A stretch of 64,000 bases of DNA, taken from Cyanobacteria bacterium FACHB-471. Its GTDB lineage: Bacteria; Cyanobacteriota; Cyanobacteriia; Elainellales; Elainellaceae. A model generated the notes under the pieces. The model ran no database searches. It saw nothing but the letters and a program-made list of their open reading frames with translations, and was not told the origin of the DNA. This document shows positions 7,801 through 15,962 of the stretch, one piece after another (position 1 is the stretch's first letter; every line of letters begins with the position of its first letter). A program made the translations under genes and the position numbers. The stretch lies in assembly GCA_014695345.1 (NCBI GenBank), contig JACJOC010000086.1, positions 186,001 to 250,000 of the forward strand, given 5' to 3'.

Positions 7801-9693
7801 TTTGGTGAGTTCGAGCCTACATTAGTTGAGGTCTTCCATCGGATCTACACGACGGGAGAGCCTTTTATCTCCCCAAATCTCGCACTCAATGTACCCGCAC
7901 GAGGCGATCGCCGTCCTGGTTATTACAACGTTCACTATTTACCAACGGTCAACTCAAACAATCAGGTCGAAGGGGTCCTCGTATATGTTGTTGATGTGAC
8001 AGAGCGCGTCAGGTTAGAGCTTGCCCAACAGTTTCTCTCTGAGGCAAGTGCGGTCCTGGCGTCTTCCCTGGATTATCAGACCACGTTGGAGCAAGTTGCA
8101 CAGCTTACCGTACCGAAATTAGCAGATTGGTGTACCGTTCACACGGTTGAAGAAGATGGCTCGATTGACCAGATTGCGGTTGCTCACATCGACCCCGCTA
8201 AGCTGGAATGGGCTTATCAGATTCGGGACAAATATCCGTTAGACCCCAATTCTCCTCGTGGGGCTGCTTTCACTCTGCGAACTGGACAGCCCGATTTTGT
8301 GCCAGAGATCCCCGATGAGCTGCTAGTGCAGGCGGCTCATGACCCAGAGCATTTAGAAATTCTGCGACAGGTTGGCTTTAGTTCTGTGATGACGGTGCCT
8401 CTACGAACTCAGTCCTGGACGATAGGAGTAATTTCCTTCATTGCTGCTGAGTCTGGACGGCAGTACACCTCAGTCGATTTGCAGTTGGCAGAGGAATTAG
8501 CTCGTCGCGCTTCTTTGGCAATCGAGAATGCTCAGCTCTATCAGGTAGCCCAACAGGATCGGGCCAAAGCAGAAGCCGCTAACCGCGTCAAAGATGAGTT
8601 TTTGGCGGTGCTGTCCCATGAATTGCGATCGCCACTCAATCCCATTCTGGGCTGGACGAAAATCCTACGCAATAGACAATTAGACGCAACCAAAACCGAA
8701 CAGGCTCTAGAAACAATTGAACGCAACGCCAAGCTACAGGCGCAACTCGTTGAAGACTTGTTGGATATCTCCCGTATCCTACAAGGAAAGATGGTCTTAA
8801 ACACGGCATCTGTGAATCTGGCTACCATCATTCAATCTGCTTTGGAAACGGTCCGTTTAGCAGCCGAAGCAAAACAGATACAAATTCAAACCATATTGAA
8901 TCCCGTTTCAGGCACCGTTTCGGGTGATGCAAATCGGCTTCAGCAAATAGTTTGGAACCTTCTCTCTAACGCGGTGAAATTCACGGCACCGGGAGGGCGC
9001 GTGGAGGTCAAGTTAGAGCAAGTTGGCGCATCTGCTCAGATTCAAGTTAAAGACACTGGAAAAGGGATCAAGCCGGAGTTTCTTCCTCACGTGTTTGACT
9101 ACTTCCGCCAAGAGGACGGCACCACAACCCGACAATTTGGTGGACTCGGATTGGGATTGGCGATCGTGCGTCAACTCACCGAACTGCACGGCGGAACGGT
9201 TTGGGCAGAGAGTCCAGGACAAGATTTGGGAGCAACCTTTACCGTCCAACTGCCACTCAATATCGTCAGTCAGGTGCGATCCACTCAGGATGAGCCTTTA
9301 GCAGCACCAACAGACTTGTCCCATATTCAAATATTGGTGGTAGATGATGATGCCGACATGCGAGAGTTGGTGTCCTTTGTTCTCAGCCAGTCTGGGGCAC
9401 AAGTGACCACTGCCGCTTCCGCTATCCAGGCGTTGACCCTCCTCAACCAATCTGTGCCTGACCTGCTGCTCTGTGATGTTGGGATGCCAGAGATGGATGG
9501 TTATGCCCTGATTCGACAAATTAGGAAATGGGCACCTGAGCAAGGCGGCACCCTTCCCGCGATCGCCCTGACTGCCTACGCTGGAGAACTGGATCGGCAG
9601 CAGGCAATCGCCGCAGGATTCCAACTTCACCTTTCAAAACCTGTGGAGCCAAAAGAATTAATCCGGGCGATCAGGTCATTAAGCGTGATTTGA
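4807..9693 (+). CDS. Hybrid histidine kinase with N-terminal ribbon-helix-helix, multiple PAS and GAF domains and receiver
   Basis: About 1628 residues. From the ATG at 4807 the first 55 residues read as a CopG/RHH-type DNA-binding fold (strand KQRISISLT, helix AWRSLDQAAHKQG, turn ISRSEVIEHFARS). Then come a coiled coil (about 60-105), four PAS domains (about 115-620), a GAF domain (about 640-800), two more PAS domains (about 810-1070, with repeated D(V/I)TERKQ boundaries), a second GAF domain (about 1075-1240), HisKA (SHELRSP, about 1270), HATPase (NLLSNAVKF, GGLGLGLAIV) and a C-terminal receiver (VVDDDADM, DVGMPEMDG, Lys in LSKPVEP). The protein is soluble: no membrane segment is present. 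An in-frame TTG at 4768 would add 13 residues, but the RHH match begins after the ATG. It is monocistronic, with no adjacent regulator. Confidence 0.9.
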   Translation: MKRDATGKFVNNWASETKQRISISLTSTAWRSLDQAAHKQGISRSEVIEHFARSLQDEHSTDFSESSAQITLLQNQILEQQHEIATLQHQKQELEALLEDTPKADKATEHKVAIILESITDAFVAFDRAWRYTYVNQAAAQLLHTTPEELIGKHVWNDVFPELVGGVAYQAMHRAVAEQVLVTWEEFGESIQRWIEASAYPSAEGVAVYFRDVTERKQATEALENQQKWLEAVLNLMPTPMVFIEPGTAKVTFSNRIANQLAGGDLPKNKSLDEYVDTYYCTDANGDRILTERMPAVLIAQGERLENYEMNWYTPGGIRSTLCWGETLPAMHGHPAVGIGMFQDVTRLKQIEEDLRQTEERLQLALTSAQMVAWDRDLRTNQVVCSPNGAEVWGVHIGTAEDFMAVIHPEDQQQIVQAAERALAGDQSYVQEYRVIGPDGVHRWIKSQGRVYLDEAGRGIRMSGVSLNITERKQIEAERDRLLEQEQTARRLAENERQRLRDILMQVPAMFAVLSGPEHVFELANSTFLTVSGRSEDIIGKTAREAFPEMEGQGYFEIHDRVYQTGEIVQGDEYLSRWDADGSGNLVEGVFNFVFLPLRNIDGYIDSILIHGIEVTAQVQARQQAEALLEELQRKERQQQFLIELNDAIRTIQDSKDIMWRVVSATGQHFNVTRSTYGEIDPTQEYVIVDRDYCNGVNSIVGRHHMNSFGSEIVVELKQGKTIVVEDVDRDPRTAGVGVAAFDAIQTKSVLCVPLVKSGQFVALLALHHAVPRHWTQEEVAMLERTAEKTWLAVERSRAEAELRESEARLQLSLKLGRMGTWDWDIQPGTIAWSAGHFTILGLQPWECEPSYEIWASRVHPDDLAETEAKLQQAMQEQSEYHHEYRLRWSDGSIHWVEARGLFSYDTQGHPKHSIGVVIDITERKQVEQEREQLLERERIARSQAEEAQHQLATIFETSPIGLAWLDAEQRYIAINEALAEINGLTREQHLGCSIADIFGEFEPTLVEVFHRIYTTGEPFISPNLALNVPARGDRRPGYYNVHYLPTVNSNNQVEGVLVYVVDVTERVRLELAQQFLSEASAVLASSLDYQTTLEQVAQLTVPKLADWCTVHTVEEDGSIDQIAVAHIDPAKLEWAYQIRDKYPLDPNSPRGAAFTLRTGQPDFVPEIPDELLVQAAHDPEHLEILRQVGFSSVMTVPLRTQSWTIGVISFIAAESGRQYTSVDLQLAEELARRASLAIENAQLYQVAQQDRAKAEAANRVKDEFLAVLSHELRSPLNPILGWTKILRNRQLDATKTEQALETIERNAKLQAQLVEDLLDISRILQGKMVLNTASVNLATIIQSALETVRLAAEAKQIQIQTILNPVSGTVSGDANRLQQIVWNLLSNAVKFTAPGGRVEVKLEQVGASAQIQVKDTGKGIKPEFLPHVFDYFRQEDGTTTRQFGGLGLGLAIVRQLTELHGGTVWAESPGQDLGATFTVQLPLNIVSQVRSTQDEPLAAPTDLSHIQILVVDDDADMRELVSFVLSQSGAQVTTAASAIQALTLLNQSVPDLLLCDVGMPEMDGYALIRQIRKWAPEQGGTLPAIALTAYAGELDRQQAIAAGFQLHLSKPVEPKELIRAIRSLSVI

Positions 9694-9824
9694 GATGCAG
9701 AGGTAAGGTTTGAGAACTCTATAGCTCACCTGTTTCCTTTGGTGATTACATTTCTGATTCCCCAAAAGTTAATCCATCCTTGTAGGCTAGAAAAGCTGCT
9801 TTTTTGTTTAACGGTGTTCGATTC

Positions 9825-10331
9825 ATGCAAAAGACTAATGCCTTCGCCATTCTTGCCCCCGTTCCAGAAAGGCACTTGATTTCAGGGTTAGAGGCAATCG
9901 CCACGCAACTTGATTCTGACGACTTGCCACCTGACCATTCGCCCAAAGTTGCCTTTGGCAGCATGGACTTCGAGGTGTTGGGCGAAGTCGAAAAGCTGCG
10001 GAATGGAAAGGCGATCGAAGTCTTCATCTATGCCTCCGATGCCCAAGGCGATCAACCCCTAAACCCAGAAGTGACCTGGCGGGGACTGTATGTGGGGTAT
10101 GTCGGCTCTCGTCGCGGTCGCTATCCGGGTAAATCGATTTATCGTCCCCCGTCCACTGCAACTGATGCCCCAACCTGGGCAGTGTTTTGGGAGGTGCAAG
10201 AGTTAGAGCAGCTTAAGCAGGCAGTTCCCATCGGCAACTTGCGAGGAAAGAACAAGAAAACCAACTATCAGGCTCGATTTATTCCAGAAGGACCCGTTCT
10301 GATTGAATATCCTGCAATTCGTCAGCGTTAA
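9825..10331 (+). CDS. Conserved hypothetical protein
   Basis: A 168-residue soluble protein beginning MQKTNAFAILAPVPERHLIS. It has no membrane segment, signal peptide or catalytic motif that I recognise. Visible features are a Gly-Arg-rich core (VGYVGSRRGRYPGKSIYRPP) and aromatic residues in a central WRGLYVGYVGS / WAVFWEV region. I chose the ATG at 9825; an in-frame TTG at 9804 is possible but adds an unconvincing leader. It lies between the large kinase and the sugar-dehydrogenase gene on the same strand, about 110 bp from each, so probably has its own promoter. The function is unknown. Confidence 0.7.
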   Translation: MQKTNAFAILAPVPERHLISGLEAIATQLDSDDLPPDHSPKVAFGSMDFEVLGEVEKLRNGKAIEVFIYASDAQGDQPLNPEVTWRGLYVGYVGSRRGRYPGKSIYRPPSTATDAPTWAVFWEVQELEQLKQAVPIGNLRGKNKKTNYQARFIPEGPVLIEYPAIRQR

Positions 10332-10438
10332 CTCACAAGGCGATCGCAATTCTGAAACCGCTGAAATTTGTTATTACGAAGAAAGATCATGCACCAGAGT
10401 GTGTTCACGATGTTTCGCTGTAATAGGAACCTTCTGCG

Positions 10439-11794
10439 ATGAGTCCCTTACGTTTTTTGATGGTGGCGATCGCGCTGGCGATCGCTGCTTGCACTCAAAC
10501 TCAAGCAACCCTGGAGCAAGAAACAACCTCCGCTCAATCTACCCCTCAATCTACCGAAACGGAATCTACTGAAACTGATGTCGCTCAAGCACCCCAACCG
10601 CAAAACCTGATTCCGACTGAACCCTTAACCCCCACGCCCATTCGCATTACTCCGGCTGACCTGCCCGAACCCTACGCCAGTCAAAGTGCTTCTCAGCGGC
10701 CCAACGTTGTACCCATTCCTGAGAATCCGTCCTTGCAGGTACCCGAGGGGTTTACGGTCAACGTTTTTGCTGAAGGGCTAAAAGAACCGCGCTGGCTAGC
10801 TTTAACGCCTTCCGGTGACGTGTTGGTGACAGAAACCCCAGACAACCGCATTCGCCTGTTGCGAGACACCAACGGCGACGGCGCAGCCGATGTCAACCAA
10901 ACCTTTGCTGAAGCCGCAAACGGGTTGAACATTCCCTTTGGTATGGCGTTTGCCGATGGCTTTTTCTTTTTAGGCAACTCTGCCGAAGTCCGCCGCTATC
11001 CCTATACTGAAGGGCAGCAGCAGCTTACTGGTTCCGGCGAAAAAATTGCCGACCTCCCCGGTGGTGGCTACAACCAGCACTGGACACGCAACGTAGTCAC
11101 ATCTCCTGATGGTCAGCAGCTTTACGTGTCCGTCGGCTCTCGTTCTAACGCCGATCGCGAACCGCTGCCCCGCGCCTCTGTGCAAGTGATGAATCTGGAC
11201 GGCTCAAACCCACAAACCTTTGCCTACGGGCTGCGGAACCCCGTTGGTTTAGACTTTCATCCCGAAACTGGCGAACTTTACACCACGGTGAATGAGCGGG
11301 ATGGTCTGGGGGATGATTTGGTGCCGGACTACTTCACCCGAATTCAGCAAGGGGATTTTTATGGCTGGCCCTATGCTTACTTCAGCCCTGACCGACTTGA
11401 TCCTCGTCAAACTTCTGGTGGGCAAAGCATCAACCCAGAACTAGCAGCCCAAACCAAAGCCCCTGATGTCCTATTTCAGGCACATTCAGCCGCTCTGGGG
11501 GTACAGTTTTACGACGGTGAGACCTTCCCCGAACGCTATCGCAATGGCGCGTTTGTTGCTTTCCGTGGCTCTTGGAATCGCAGCGCTGGCACAGGCTACA
11601 AAATTGTGTTTGTGCCGTTTGAGAATGGTCGCCCAACTGGAGAATACGAAGATTTTGTCACCGGGTTTCTGACCGATCCATCTGGCCCAACCACTTGGGG
11701 TCGTCCAGTCGGGGTACTCGTACTGCCCGATGGTAGCTTCCTGTTCACAGAAGAACCGAATGGACGGATATATCGGGTTCAGTATCAGGGATAG
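10439..11794 (+). CDS. Glucose/sorbosone dehydrogenase-like PQQ-type lipoprotein
   Basis: A 451-residue secreted lipoprotein. The signal peptide ends in a lipobox LAIAAC with the lipidated Cys at residue 18, followed by a Thr/Ser/Gln/Pro-rich linker to about residue 85. The rest is a GSDH-type six-bladed propeller: VFAEGLKEPRWLAL, DTNGDGAAD, HWTRNVVTSPDG, YGLRNPVGLDFHPETG, and GDFYGWPYAY. Family enzymes oxidise aldose sugars with PQQ at the outer face of the cell. Whether this one holds PQQ cannot be read from sequence alone, and many cyanobacteria lack PQQ synthesis. The ATG at 10439 gives a clean signal peptide. A strong hairpin follows the stop by 7 bp. Confidence 0.8.
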   Translation: MSPLRFLMVAIALAIAACTQTQATLEQETTSAQSTPQSTETESTETDVAQAPQPQNLIPTEPLTPTPIRITPADLPEPYASQSASQRPNVVPIPENPSLQVPEGFTVNVFAEGLKEPRWLALTPSGDVLVTETPDNRIRLLRDTNGDGAADVNQTFAEAANGLNIPFGMAFADGFFFLGNSAEVRRYPYTEGQQQLTGSGEKIADLPGGGYNQHWTRNVVTSPDGQQLYVSVGSRSNADREPLPRASVQVMNLDGSNPQTFAYGLRNPVGLDFHPETGELYTTVNERDGLGDDLVPDYFTRIQQGDFYGWPYAYFSPDRLDPRQTSGGQSINPELAAQTKAPDVLFQAHSAALGVQFYDGETFPERYRNGAFVAFRGSWNRSAGTGYKIVFVPFENGRPTGEYEDFVTGFLTDPSGPTTWGRPVGVLVLPDGSFLFTEEPNGRIYRVQYQG

Positions 11795-11801
11795 GGCGGA
11801 A

Positions 11802-11842
11802 TGGATAGGGAGAAGTAATTCATGACTCCTTCTCCCTATCCA
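11802..11842 (+). terminator. Hairpin terminator after sugar-dehydrogenase lipoprotein gene
   Basis: TGGATAGGGAGAAG (11802-11815) pairs perfectly over 14 bp with 11829-11842, with a 13-base loop. It lies 7 bp after the upstream stop and 44 bp before the next gene. Confidence 0.7.
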
Positions 11843-11885
11843 CTCCCCAACCTTTAAGATCAAGCTGTCCCTAACCTAAATTGCT

Positions 11886-12833
11886 GTGTTCGGTTTTTTA
11901 ATTGTTTTACTCGCTTCCTTCTTTTTCTGTTTTCAGAATGTCATCGTCAGGGTTCTCTTCAACCAACACGCTGTTTTAGGGGTGTTTCAAACGGGTGGAT
12001 TTGTTACGCCAAATCTGCAAAATTCGTTTTTGCTGATGTTTATGCGAATGGTATTGGTGGTGCCGTTGATGGCATTTCTAGTACCCAAGCTGCATCCGCC
12101 AGCCTGGAGAGAACTCCGTCAGTTGTGGCAGGTAGAACAACGATCGCTTCTAGGGCAATCCTTCCTCGCAGGACTTCTCATGTTTCTCTATCTGGCGTTG
12201 CTTTACGTCTCGATTGGGGTAATTCCCGCCGGGATCGCACTAACGCTGTTTTTTACCTATCCCGTGTTTACGGCGCTGTTTTCCTGGCGCTGGTTTGGCG
12301 ATCGCCCGTCCCTTCTGCGTTGGAGCATTATGGGATTTGTCCTGTTGGGCAGCTTTTTGACCCTTCCCCATGTCAGCCCCAGCAGCACCAGTGGCAGTTG
12401 GCTGGGCATCATCACGGGCATCGCCTCTGGAATCGCTTACGCTCTTTATACCGTCGTTGCCCAGAAGAGTTTTGAAAAACTGCATCCCTTTCCTTTCACC
12501 TGGATTAGCTTTGCCACCACATTAGTTTTGTCGGCAGCCTGTTTGCTGGTTTGGCAGATCCATGAGGCTCAGCTTCCGTGGCTGGCTTTATGGATTGGAG
12601 GATTGCTCTCCGCTATTTTTACCTTTGCTGGACATTTGCTCAACAATCTCGGAATTCGTCTGATTGGAGCAACTACAGCCTCCATGATTGGCGCCAGCAA
12701 CCCAGCGCTAACGGTTGCCCTGGCATGGCTGACGATTCAGGAAAGGTTGAATGTTGTGCAGATTTTGGGAGTGGCGATCGTCACCCTCAGTGTCGCTCTG
12801 CTCAGCCAGGAACGTCGATTTGTTAAGGGATAA
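11886..12833 (+). CDS. EamA/DMT-family transporter
   Basis: A 315-residue integral membrane protein with about ten hydrophobic helices arranged as two EamA repeats. The conserved GxxPAxAxxLFFTYPVFTALF motif of the first repeat is at about 112-134. A matching GATTASMIGASNPALTVALAW motif in the second repeat begins near 266. Such proteins are cytoplasmic-membrane exporters or permeases of small metabolites and amino acids; the substrate cannot be told. The start is a GTG at 11886 immediately before the first helix (VFGFLIVLLASFFFC). It is separated from the upstream gene by a terminator hairpin, so is probably transcribed alone. Confidence 0.85.
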   Translation: MFGFLIVLLASFFFCFQNVIVRVLFNQHAVLGVFQTGGFVTPNLQNSFLLMFMRMVLVVPLMAFLVPKLHPPAWRELRQLWQVEQRSLLGQSFLAGLLMFLYLALLYVSIGVIPAGIALTLFFTYPVFTALFSWRWFGDRPSLLRWSIMGFVLLGSFLTLPHVSPSSTSGSWLGIITGIASGIAYALYTVVAQKSFEKLHPFPFTWISFATTLVLSAACLLVWQIHEAQLPWLALWIGGLLSAIFTFAGHLLNNLGIRLIGATTASMIGASNPALTVALAWLTIQERLNVVQILGVAIVTLSVALLSQERRFVKG

Positions 12834-13153
12834 CTTGATTCACGAACCAAGCTCGATTGTATTTTTTGGGTAAAGTTAGAGCAGTTCAGTTGCGATTTGT
12901 GTAAAAGTCGTGCCAGCATTTCTACGTATCTGTCGGCTATGGAAAACTTATGCTTTCAGTTAAATTTATCTAGTCATGGTGCGAAGCAGCACGGATAATC
13001 CGTTTCGCTGTTCGTTTCAACCCAAACCGTAAAATTTATATGAATCAAGTTCCAAATAATACAATTTGTTTAGGGTTTTTACTTAGACTAAAACTTTAAG
13101 CTTTCGATCAACTTTTACTAAGGTGTAGCTTTTGAGTCGTTTCGTAAAGGGCA
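12834..13153. other. 320-bp AT-rich intergenic region
   Basis: I see no ORF, RNA gene or strong repeat here. It presumably holds the promoter of the glycosyltransferase-like gene that starts at 13154, whose AAAGG lies close before the first ATG. Confidence 0.5.
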
Positions 13154-14065
13154 ATGCGGGCAATGGTGAGTACTGAGCAGGCTAAGGCTGATGAGTTAGC
13201 GACTGATTCTCAAAATCAGCAGAACCCTGGTGCGCTTCGATTGGTTGACCAGATTAGCAAGGTTCTGATTATTGCCTACCGCGAATCGACTCAGGTGCTT
13301 GAAGCAGCCCTTGTCAAAGAGGGGTTTGAATGTGAAGTGGTGAGGCAGGTTGACCGCGAAGAGCTACGCGGCTCATCGCCTAGCTATCTCTGTATGCTTA
13401 ACCATCAGCGGGCTTGGCAACAGGCATCCGAGGCAGAGCAACCCACTCTGATTGTGGAAGCAGATTTTGTGCCAGTTGAAGGCATGGGCAAGCTGCCAGT
13501 GCCCTACGAGCCAGATGACCAGAATATGGGAATCACCTGGTTGTACACCTGTGCTCCGCAGATCTATAGCGTTTCTGAGCGAGGCTATGCGCGCGGCTTT
13601 TCGACGGCGATGGTGGCTTATATTCTCACACCTCGAAGTGCGGGCGCGTTAGTCGAGATGGTCGAGGAAATTCGCGCAACTAGTGGGGCAAACGCTTACA
13701 CGACTTGGGACTCACAGGTTGAAGGGTTTTTGCGGGCAAGGCGGTTTAGAAACTATATTCCTTTCCGCAATTACGGTGAACATGGCGGACGACCCAATCC
13801 AGAACATCGGCAGAATGGGCTGAGTGCTGTACATCGAGCGGATGTGCTGTATGGCAAGCTGGCGTTTTTGCCGCCCTACGCAGTTCAGGAAGATGGGAAG
13901 GGCAACCAGCTTCAGCTTGTGACCGCGAGACTGCAAGCCCGCCTTAAAGGAATTGCGCGACTGGCGCGGGGGCGTTTCCTGCGGTTTAAGATCGTTCGCA
14001 CGTCGAGCGTCCCAAGTCGGCTAATTGGGTTTGCGCTACGCAGACAGCTTTCACCTTGGCTCTAA
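13154..14065 (+). CDS. Putative glycosyltransferase (GT25/LPS-biosynthesis-like)
   Basis: A 303-residue soluble protein. After a polar leader of about 30 residues, the core has a beta strand SKVLIIAYRES and LNHQRAWQQASEAEQPTLIVEADFVPV. This resembles the GT25 pattern in which a helix carrying W(Q/K)xA is followed by a strand ending in an acidic E-x-D metal/sugar-nucleotide motif. A Gly/Arg stretch (NYGEHGGRPNPEHRQNG) and a basic C-terminus follow. GT25 enzymes add sugars to lipopolysaccharide or surface glycans. The assignment rests on partial motif likeness, so it is tentative. An in-frame ATG at 13163 is an alternative start. A very strong hairpin closes the transcript. Confidence 0.55.
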   Translation: MRAMVSTEQAKADELATDSQNQQNPGALRLVDQISKVLIIAYRESTQVLEAALVKEGFECEVVRQVDREELRGSSPSYLCMLNHQRAWQQASEAEQPTLIVEADFVPVEGMGKLPVPYEPDDQNMGITWLYTCAPQIYSVSERGYARGFSTAMVAYILTPRSAGALVEMVEEIRATSGANAYTTWDSQVEGFLRARRFRNYIPFRNYGEHGGRPNPEHRQNGLSAVHRADVLYGKLAFLPPYAVQEDGKGNQLQLVTARLQARLKGIARLARGRFLRFKIVRTSSVPSRLIGFALRRQLSPWL

Positions 14066-14084
14066 CAATTCTTCGAGGGAAAGC

Positions 14085-14129
14085 CTTAGAGGGAAGGCAC
14101 CCCGCTTCGCGGGGTGCCTTCCCTCTAAG
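14085..14129. terminator. Strong bidirectional hairpin between convergent genes
   Basis: A perfect 21-bp stem (14085-14105 with 14109-14129) with a three-base loop, GC-rich at its top. It separates the convergent glycosyltransferase-like gene (stop 14065) and cupin gene (stop 14145), so it can end transcripts from both sides. Confidence 0.8.
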
Positions 14130-14144
14130 AATTAGTACTCAGTT

Positions 14145-14639
14145 TTACGGTGAAGGCGGTTGAGGAGTTGGTTGCATGTCATCCCAGTTGATCAGTTGGC
14201 GATCGCTCCCCATTCTCACCTGACGCTGACGCAATCGCGGATAGTCGCATACATCAAAACTCCGTCGCTCTCCACCCATCAGGTAAACCAAATCTTCCTC
14301 AAACGGATTGCTCAAACTGTGGGGCAGTGAGGGGGCAGTAAAACCCATGAAATCCCCGGCGGCGACTTCTATGAAACGATCGCCAATTTCGGCAATGCCG
14401 CAACCCGAAAGGATGTAAATAAATTCTTCCTCCTGGTGGTGAAAGTGAAACTGGGTGGTTTCTTTTCCGGGTTCAACTCTCACCAGATGAATAGCTAAAC
14501 GAGTCATCCCTACGGTATCGCTAAGGGATTTTGTGTTTCGCACCGCCTTTGAATTAAGTGCATGAGTTTTAACGATTTCAGGCATTGCGGCGATGTAGCT
14601 GGCCTTGAGCAGCGGCGCTAAATCCTGATCTTCTTCCAT
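14145..14639 (-). CDS. Cupin-domain protein
   Basis: A 164-residue protein with a single conserved cupin barrel. Motif 1 is seen as PGKETTQFHFHHQEEEFIYILSG (about residues 58-80), supplying three His and a Glu for a metal. Motif 2 is seen as AGDFMGFTAPSLPHSL, supplying the last His. The C-terminus is Pro-rich. Cupins of this kind bind a divalent metal and may be isomerases, dioxygenases or sensors; no specific substrate is indicated. The start lies 33 bp from the divergent gene that begins at 14673, so the two share a very short promoter region. Confidence 0.85.
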   Translation of the reverse strand: MEEDQDLAPLLKASYIAAMPEIVKTHALNSKAVRNTKSLSDTVGMTRLAIHLVRVEPGKETTQFHFHHQEEEFIYILSGCGIAEIGDRFIEVAAGDFMGFTAPSLPHSLSNPFEEDLVYLMGGERRSFDVCDYPRLRQRQVRMGSDRQLINWDDMQPTPQPPSP

Positions 14640-14672
14640 TTTCTCCTCCTACCATCTCACTCCTACAAGTCC

Positions 14673-15728
14673 ATGACTGCACAACTGATCAAACCCATCC
14701 TCACCCTGCTTGCCGTGCAATCCGATGATTCCTCCAGCGGAGTAACGCTGTGGAATGCTCCTGTGAAATTGATTAAAGCCATTCTAAGCAAGCAGCCCGA
14801 AATTAGTGAAGCGATGAAAGCTAAGGGGCAGCCTGTTGATTGGACAGAAACTCCCGCTGTGAGGACAGCAAGTGGGGCGATCGCTTCCACTAAAGATGCA
14901 GCAGGCGAACTGTCCCAAAAAGTCGCTCACTGGTTAGCCACCGTCGCCACCTCAGCCCAGGAAAACATCGGACAACTGACCGCAGGAAGCACCCAACCCC
15001 TTCAAAATGCTGCCTCACAGGTTAAGCAGGCGATCGCCCAAACGACTCATAGCGCGACAGACTTTCTCCAGTCCACTCAGTCATCTGTTCAAGCCACCAT
15101 TCAAGGCACGATTGACAGCGCCACCACCTCGACTACCAGCTTTTTTCAAACGGCTGCTCATACCCTGCAAGATTCCACGGCTGAGCTCGGTACGGAGGCT
15201 GCGACAGGTCTAGGAGACTCCGTTGAAACAGCTACTTCCTTTACCTTAGAAAAGGTGGGGCAGGCACTATCAGGAGCTTCCTGGCTGGTCGTCAAAAGCT
15301 ATTTATGGGTCAGCAGCAAAGTCTCAACCGGCGCACAGCAAGCGATCTTAGAGACAACAGGCGCTGAAACGATAACTCCTGATCCCACGCCAATTGTGAC
15401 TGCTGCTCCAGAAGTAGGTAGCTGGGTGATTTTTGCGGAAGTATGCGGAGTGCTGGTGTTTTACGCTGCCCTCGGTTGGTACGCTTTCTGGGTTTGGCAA
15501 AACCTACCCTATCGACCCGGCAAACGGCTTGTCGGTAAGCCCGACTTTGACCCTAGCCGCTGGATCTGGTGGAGTCAAGCCAGTCCTGAATCCGGACTCG
15601 ATCAGCCCCATCCAGAGCAATCGTCCCACCCAGAACAACGGTGGAACTGGCACAATTTACCCTATGCAGAAGTATTGAAAGGGCTAATTAGCAGAACTGG
15701 AACTTCCGAACGCTCTAACGACCAGTAA
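14673..15728 (+). CDS. Hypothetical protein with long amphipathic Ala/Thr/Ser/Gln-rich helices and a membrane segment
   Basis: A 351-residue protein. Residues about 65-230 are an Ala, Thr, Ser and Gln-rich stretch with 11-residue-like periodicity (for example ASQVKQAIAQTTHSATDFLQ), reminiscent of LEA or apolipoprotein-type amphipathic helices. One clear membrane helix (about 248-272) is followed by a Trp- and Pro-rich cytoplasmic or lumenal tail. I know no named family. The helices suggest membrane-surface association or desiccation protection, but this is inference from composition only. The gene is divergent from the cupin gene and is followed by a short repeat element (15756-15849). Confidence 0.65.
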   Translation: MTAQLIKPILTLLAVQSDDSSSGVTLWNAPVKLIKAILSKQPEISEAMKAKGQPVDWTETPAVRTASGAIASTKDAAGELSQKVAHWLATVATSAQENIGQLTAGSTQPLQNAASQVKQAIAQTTHSATDFLQSTQSSVQATIQGTIDSATTSTTSFFQTAAHTLQDSTAELGTEAATGLGDSVETATSFTLEKVGQALSGASWLVVKSYLWVSSKVSTGAQQAILETTGAETITPDPTPIVTAAPEVGSWVIFAEVCGVLVFYAALGWYAFWVWQNLPYRPGKRLVGKPDFDPSRWIWWSQASPESGLDQPHPEQSSHPEQRWNWHNLPYAEVLKGLISRTGTSERSNDQ

Positions 15729-15755
15729 TCTTGTAGCCATAACAGTTATACCGAT

Positions 15756-15849
15756 TTACTCTCTCATTAGAAGATTAGGGATGCATCCCCACGGCGCGGG
15801 AGTGCATCCCTAATCTTTTAGGACCTAATTTTCAACTGGGAGGGAGTAA
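15756..15849. mobile_element. MITE-like palindromic repeat, family A copy 1
   Basis: A 94-bp element with ends TTACTC...GAGTAA and a strong internal hairpin (15771-15785 pairing with 15803-15817). A clearly related copy lies at 55030-55133 and shares the end sequences, the hairpin and the flank CCTAATTTT..GGGAGTAAT. Two copies in intergenic positions with inverted ends suggest a small non-autonomous mobile element. Confidence 0.65.
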
Positions 15850-15962
15850 TTTGAGAATGTCGCAGATGTGGGTAGGGGTACACCGCGTGCGCCCTTACAG
15901 AGATTGATGTGTCGCGAAATCTGTTTAAACCAGTATCAGTACAATTTATGTAAAAAGGGAGC

